This document shows, piece by piece, positions 60,301 to 64,000 of a stretch of 64,000 nucleotides of DNA (the stretch's first letter is position 1; the number at the start of each line of letters is the position of its first letter). The stretch covers positions 15,950,030-16,014,029 of the forward strand of contig OZ026601.1 of the NCBI GenBank assembly GCA_964020085.1, in the 5' to 3' direction. Both the position numbers and the translations under genes were made by a program. The notes under the pieces were generated by a model. That model made no database searches. It saw only the letters and a program-made list of their open reading frames with translations, and was not told the DNA's origin. Source of the DNA: Micromussa lordhowensis. Its lineage: Eukaryota; Cnidaria; Anthozoa; Scleractinia; Lobophylliidae.

Positions 60301-60710
60301 CTAAATAGCACTTAGGGTTAGCCTAAATATCACTGACTTGAAGGTGGCTAGCTATGAATAATTGTATGGGTTAACCATATCCCACATTGTTAAGTGCCAT
60401 TCCGGCATTTCGCCATTTCGTGTTTTAAGCACGCCCGACACGAAAGCACGAGTCGAAACGAAGTCAGATCAGCAAATCCATTCGCGACTCCAGTGTGATG
60501 GAGGGACTCCAGTGTAATTGTTTATCTGGGAAATTAGTTGGCGATGCCTGAATTAAAAGAAGCAGGTCTTACAAAATGACTGATATGGAAGGCAGGCAGC
60601 GACGGAATGCGTAAGTTGCTAGTGCGATAACGCAACGGCCTAGGAAAGGGAAAATTAAAACTTACCTCTGCATCGCTGATGCTAAGTTGTGGACTTGCTG
60701 GCAAACTCAT
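48309..60710 (-). CDS. UAS/UBX-domain protein (FAF-like p97 adaptor), 20 coding exons, 1159 aa
   Basis: Minus-strand exons from the start: 60666..60710, 59897..60019, 59137..59217, 58082..58132, 56869..57188, 56218..56380, 55788..55818, 55572..55622, 53520..55070, 53002..53073, 52242..52298, 52000..52085, 51717..51802, 51455..51546, 50634..50726, 50404..50479, 50087..50168, 49904..49960, 49387..49524, 48309..48533. All have GT-AG borders, agree in phase and total 3480 nt, from ATG (MSLPASPQLS) to TAA. The N-terminus is acidic (residues 1-100). Residues 101-261 resemble, loosely, the region before HECT domains in fish G2E3-like proteins (GFSARELKKVCGQGSLYLR). Exon 9 holds 33-residue repeats (about 350-680). 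Residues about 907-993 look like a UAS thioredoxin fold (AFENREIVELVNKHFLFW). Then come a charged helix (RQQDLDYEESLLNDREK) typical of FAF proteins, and a UBX-like domain (NRVIIVLPDGGRHQ) from about 1060. FAF proteins recruit p97/VCP to ubiquitinated substrates. The role here is inferred. Confidence 0.75.
52423..52840. repeat. 418-bp terminal-inverted-repeat element in an intron of the UBX gene
   Basis: The ends GTTGGCTCAAAACAGTTTCT and AGAAACTGTTTTGAGCCAAC are perfect inverted repeats over 20 bases. The match extends with a few mismatches to about 48 bp (TTAGATTTTGATGG inside). No ORF and no clear target duplication. A non-autonomous DNA transposon is likely. Confidence 0.75.
53302..53500. 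repeat. Degenerate MITE next to exon 9 of the UBX gene
   Basis: It starts CGGACTCTAAAATTCAAA, as does the better-preserved element at 61273. It shares GGCTCCTCT(C/T)AGCT and GATGAG(C/A)(T/C)GC(T/C)GAACATTT with that copy. The far terminal repeat is not preserved. It reaches to within about 20 bases of the exon 9 donor (53520). Confidence 0.6.
54050..55035 (-). repeat. 99-bp coding minisatellite in exon 9 of the UBX gene
   Basis: About ten units of 99 bp encode 33-residue repeats of the form SGIVSGRRDRVRSLPR followed by a TTSTST-type stretch and NVDTFTM or NGDTVTT. Arg/Ser-Pro dipeptides recur in each unit, possible phosphorylation sites by analogy. Because the period is a multiple of 3, unit number can change without breaking the frame. 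The opposite strand is also open across the units. Confidence 0.8.
59458..59755. repeat. Inverted-repeat pair around GGCAATCGAACCAAATCAAAG
   Basis: The word at 59460..59485 (GGCAATCGAACCAAATCAAA) is inverted at 59727..59755 (CTTTGGTTTGGTTCGATTGC). The intervening sequence is rich in TCGATT words. It lies in the second intron of the UBX gene and may be a MITE remnant. Confidence 0.4.
60226..60436. repeat. MITE with 31-bp inverted repeats and 8-bp target duplication (hAT-like)
   Basis: The ends GGGGCGTGTTTAAAACACGA and TCGTGTTTTAAGCACGCCC are inverted repeats over about 30 bp. The 8-bp GACACGAA flanks it at 60218..60225 and 60437..60444. An 8-bp duplication points to hAT-type transposition. 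The interior repeats GTTAGCCTAAA three times. It lies in the first intron of the UBX gene. Confidence 0.8.
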
Positions 60711-61272
60711 TTTTAATCAGCTTTAAAGCAAACCGTCGAGTAGCGTGCAAAGACGTTTTCTTTTAGTGGTCCTAACTGGTCCTCAATGTATCGGCTAAGC
60801 GATGTTGAAGTATAACTTGCCTCGTGGCACACGCACACGTTTAGAATGCGAAATCTGTCAATCAATTGTCAAGATCCAGGGCCTGGTGAATATCTTCAAA
60901 ACAAAAAGTTCTTTATTCGGAAATAAAAAAGATTTTCTGCACCTCGAATGACTCGTCAATCAATTACGGGTAACTGCATTCGACAGATTTAACATACTGA
61001 TGCTTATTTCATGCAGGCTCGCTAAGCTACAACTTGGCCTCTTTTAATCAATGGGATCTCGTGCTGATAAATTTGTAGTTTCGCTAGTCTGTTTCAGGCT
61101 CTAGGTCTTCGGTTGGGCGGGCGCCGTGCCAAGCTTGGTTTGGTACAGTCCCTGGTCTGGGGTAGAGTTTACAGCCCACACTTTACTGCACCTTTCAATG
61201 ACACGCCAGCCTGCGTTGCAGACAAACAATACCCCGGTGGTTTAGTTTGTCTGCAACTCAGGCTATGACACG
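60711..61272. other. Region upstream of the UBX gene, no gene seen
   Basis: The minus-strand 5' flank and probable promoter of the UBX gene. No TATA box is convincing. No ORF. Confidence 0.45.
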
Positions 61273-61505
61273 CGGACTCTAAAATTCAAAGGTCAACCGA
61301 CAAATGCGTTTCTCACTACCTACAATCAAATGTTCGGCGGCTCCTCTTAGCTGCCAACTACTGGCGAGCGCACGGTAATCCAATCAAATCGTTGAGCACA
61401 GTTCAGACAACATAATCGGAAGCTGGGATGAGACGCCGAACATTTGATTGACGCAATGATAGCGAAAAACACATTTGTCTGTTGCGCTTTGAATTTTAGA
61501 GTCCG
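61273..61505. repeat. MITE with about 70-bp inverted repeats
   Basis: The ends CGGACTCTAAAATTCAAAG and CTTTGAATTTTAGAGTCCG are perfect inverted repeats over 19 bases. The match continues inward with mismatches (ACAAATG, then CAATCAAATGTTCGGCG) to about 70 bp. No coding capacity. Confidence 0.85.
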
Positions 61506-62627
61506 CCTTTTATCGAAAGGCGCAGTAAATAACTTTAGTTTACAGTCCATTTAGATGCCCAGTTTGCACGGAAACTCACTGACCTTCCATTAAAATCAGT
61601 TCTGTCCCCCGCGCTAGACTACGAGTAGTCGTCGGTTATCGTTCCTTAAATTATCCGCGCACGGAACTTACTTAATGTTATGCAAATTATGAAAAGAAAC
61701 GAGGAGGAAGACGAAAGCTAATAACCTGCGAAGCATAGTGGCCTTTACGTTTTCGTCCTGTTTAGGAACAATTTGGGTGTTGCAGGATTCATCTCATCGC
61801 GTATTCCATCATTTAAATGGTTTACCGTTAAACAGGCCGAGCAGGGAAAACGAAGAATTCAACAACGCACTCAACTAACAAGAACAACTTTGGCGCGAAA
61901 TGGTATCAGTTTCCAGACTGGGCATCAATCAAAAAGGTGTCAAAGGCGGCGATTAAAAAAATGAAAATACCACCCCATGCTGCAATATTCAGCATTGACA
62001 TGAAAAAATTCACTTGGAGGAAGGCCGGAAAATCTTCCTTGAAGCATTTATTTCTCATTGGAGAAAACTGTTTTCAGTGATTCTGCAGAAAATCAATAGC
62101 GTTTCCTTTGAAAATTTTCTACTTTCTTTCACGCAGTTTTCAACTTCAGCACTCTATAATGGCCGAAATAAAAATCGGTCATAATCAGTCATAATCCAGA
62201 ATAACGATGTGTAATGTGCACTGGTCTTACACTTGAACTGTACTGCTCTCAACCAATCATGATCAGAATCGAGTAGTCGAGTATAATTCTATATTGGGAA
62301 ATACAACAAATTTCGTGAAACAATGGAATAAAATATTTATTGGAAAATAGACAAATATGGGAAATTCCTATTACACTAGAAATCAAGAGAAACCTATAAA
62401 ATTGGGAGTTAAATATGAGCACAATATCTTGGAATTGGAAAATAGGAGAAATTTGTTTATTTATATTCTATAGTGGAAAATACTAAAACAGTGGGGAACA
62501 TGTTATTTATTGAAAAGAAGAGAAAATTGAAATCGATTGTATACGGAACAAAATTATCAAAAAATGTATAAATTTCAAGTTAAAAAAAAATTGTGGTAAA
62601 ATAAGCGATCATTGAAAACTAGTTTTT
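61506..62627. other. Intergenic, no gene seen
   Basis: Short unconvincing ORFs only. Confidence 0.45.
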
Positions 62628-62851
62628 AGTAAATTCCCAGTTCCGACCATTGCATTTGTAGCTTTTTGATTGGCTAAAAAACTCCGACTACGCCGAAATA
62701 AAAATCGGCGGAAAAACCCGAATTGAGAATTTACTAAAACAATTATTCCATTCGCCCTGTTGGATATGAAGTGATTATAACCAACTCGTGCTACGCGCTC
62801 GTTGGTTATTTCATCACTTCATATCCAACTCGGACTCATGGAATAATTGTT
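62628..62851. repeat. Composite palindromic MITE, copy C
   Basis: The TIR module is 62628..62735 (AGTAAATTCCCAGTTC to GAGAATTTACT). The hairpin module is 62738..62851 (AACAATTATTCC to GGAATAATTGTT) with inner arms GTTGGATATGAAGTGAT and ATCACTTCATATCCAAC. It has the same layout as the elements at 613..901 and 23958..24261, with different inner arms. Confidence 0.75.
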
Positions 62852-62878
62852 ATATATTAAAAATTACGAAAAATGAAA

Positions 62879-63063
62879 TTATGAGAAATTAACGTGAGTA
62901 TTGCTTCGATAGTGGTGGTGGTGATTGATAACGGTGCCGGGTTGTGGTGGTGGTGGTGGCTGTGGTGCTGGTGCTGGTGCCCTGTCTCTTCGTCTTCTTC
63001 TGATCTTGGCCGAGGGACAGGCCCTTGCCTTGTGGCCCATTCCTCGGCAGTTGAAGCAGCGCA
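62879..63063 (-). CDS. Terminal exon with a CCHC zinc knuckle
   Basis: A minus-strand exon with acceptor TCTCTCATAG, open to TAA at 62879. It encodes CFNCRGMGHKARACP, a CX2CX4HX4C zinc knuckle, then an Arg-rich stretch (RRRRRDR), a Pro-rich stretch and a His run. Such knuckles bind single-stranded nucleic acid, in RNA-binding proteins or Gag-like proteins. The previous exon at 63872..63964 joins in phase. Confidence 0.6.
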
Positions 63064-63871
63064 CTATGAGAGATACGATAACAAATATATATGAATGTAA
63101 ATTTTTAAAATTTCTAATTTAACATAGAGAATACACTGTGAATGATTCACGGCAAAGGAAAGTTTAAGAATCCTATTCCATTGTTAAAAACACATCACAA
63201 TCAGTTCAGCAACATTTGAACAAAAACGCTTCATCTGGTTCATAAAATTACCAAAGAAAATTTCGCCTCTTCGAATTGATGAAAATGTAGGCAGAGTAAG
63301 TAAAAAACGTGACGAAAATTTTAGTAAACATCTCAGCTTGACACAAGTAAAAGGCTCATAGTAGGGTGTGGATAGTTCAGAAGGACGTTCACGTTACCGA
63401 AACCTTAGCAAAAGAACTCGCAGCTAGACTGGACTAAATTTTGCAGCTTAAGTGAAACTGTGGTGGATCCACACGTTATGATCATTAACAGGACAGACGC
63501 ATGGAAAATTGCCGAGAATTTCGCTATCAAACTACCTTCCAAGACCAAAGAGAAAACTGAACTTGAACTATTGCAATTTTCAATAGAACGGAAGCTGAAC
63601 ATCAGTTCAAAGCAAAACAACACACGCCTGAGTAATGTAAAGAGGTTTGACACTGAACCTTTATCGATTACACACGACTTTGATTGCGGGTTCTCTAAAG
63701 AAACGAATCAAAGAGAGATGTTTCGAATACTACCTACAGTGCTATGAATCTATTTTTAACGGAATCCGTCAAAACAATAACAGCTAACACCATCTAATAA
63801 ACTATTATACTATTTTTTTCTGTCCGCAACAATCCCGGGAAAGACAGACACCAACAGAAATAAACACTAAC
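63064..63871 (-). other. Intron between the two zinc-knuckle gene exons
   Basis: Bounded by a donor GTTAGT at 63871 and the acceptor at 63064 on the minus strand. An open stretch on the + strand (63460..63747) has no recognised motif and is probably chance. Confidence 0.4.
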
Positions 63872-63964
63872 CTTTCCTCATTTGAAGGCGGGCTCTCAAG
63901 TCCCCTTCAAATATCCTCACCCTTCCTTTGTCCTTGTTTCGCGCTTCTCTCTCTGTCTCGCGTT
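63872..63964 (-). CDS. Upstream exon of the zinc-knuckle gene
   Basis: A 93-nt exon with a candidate acceptor TCTTCGTAG and donor GTTAGT, phase 1, joining to the knuckle exon within a Val codon. It encodes a charged helix (TEREARNKDKGRVRIFEGD) and an Arg/Leu-rich segment. Further exons lie beyond the window. The protein is not identified. Confidence 0.45.
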
Positions 63965-64000
63965 CTACGAAGAAAGAGACCCGCTATCATTACAGATGTT

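Noticed and set aside
63460..63747. 95-codon + strand ORF near the right end
   Set aside because: No recognised motif and it lies in the intron of a better-supported minus-strand gene.

Overview
The window is animal nuclear DNA, AT-rich, with multi-exon genes using GT-AG introns and a high load of transposable elements. The protein families and repeat types recall anthozoan cnidarians (corals, sea anemones). That placement is an inference from family resemblance, not from a marker gene. I saw no rRNA, tRNA or CRISPR.

Region 1 (1-30264, + strand) is one transposase-like host gene broken by three events. Its six visible exons keep phase throughout. It encodes a DDE-like catalytic region, a homeodomain-like DNA-binding segment, a Pro/Thr-rich linker and a C-terminal domain with a possible Cys...Asp-x-His protease site. 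An antisense L1-type LINE (4478 bp, 16-bp target duplication) lies in exon 5. A 7.58-kb block holding exons 2 to 5 and that LINE is present three times in tandem (776-8354, 8355-15937, 15938-23518). A near-intact Ty3/gypsy-type LTR retrotransposon (24648-29817, minus strand, 4-bp target duplication) lies in exon 6. Removing the two insertions and two of the three copies leaves a continuous frame of at least 774 codons to a stop at 30264.

Region 2 (30265-42015) is gene-poor. It holds a helix-turn-helix gene fragment disrupted by a 121-bp tandem duplication, an F-box/leucine-rich-repeat pseudogene with two in-frame TGA stops, an approximately 156-bp satellite array, a Ulp1/SENP-like (C48) cysteine protease ORF, two orphan exon candidates and a truncated gypsy integrase fragment.

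Region 3 (42286-44300, + strand) is an apparently intact two-exon gene of 515 aa with a DD35E-type integrase core and an N-terminal helix-turn-helix, preceded by a TATA box. It looks like a domesticated or still mobile integrase gene.

Region 4 (44301-48308) has no supported gene. It holds a MITE and a nearly perfect 209-bp palindrome flanked by a 14-bp direct repeat.

Region 5 (48309-60710, minus strand) is a gene I could model with 20 coding exons whose phases all agree (3480 nt, 1159 aa). It has an acidic N-terminus, an unfamiliar domain, about ten 33-residue Thr/Ser/Arg repeats in one large exon, a UAS-like (thioredoxin-fold) region and a C-terminal UBX-like domain. This resembles FAF-type p97/VCP adaptors. 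Several MITEs lie in and just beyond it.

Region 6 (60711-64000) holds two MITEs and the last two exons of a minus-strand gene with a CCHC zinc knuckle.

No operon-like cooperation is expected in this genome. The recurring theme is transposase or integrase genes next to ubiquitin/SUMO-type protease and UBX functions.
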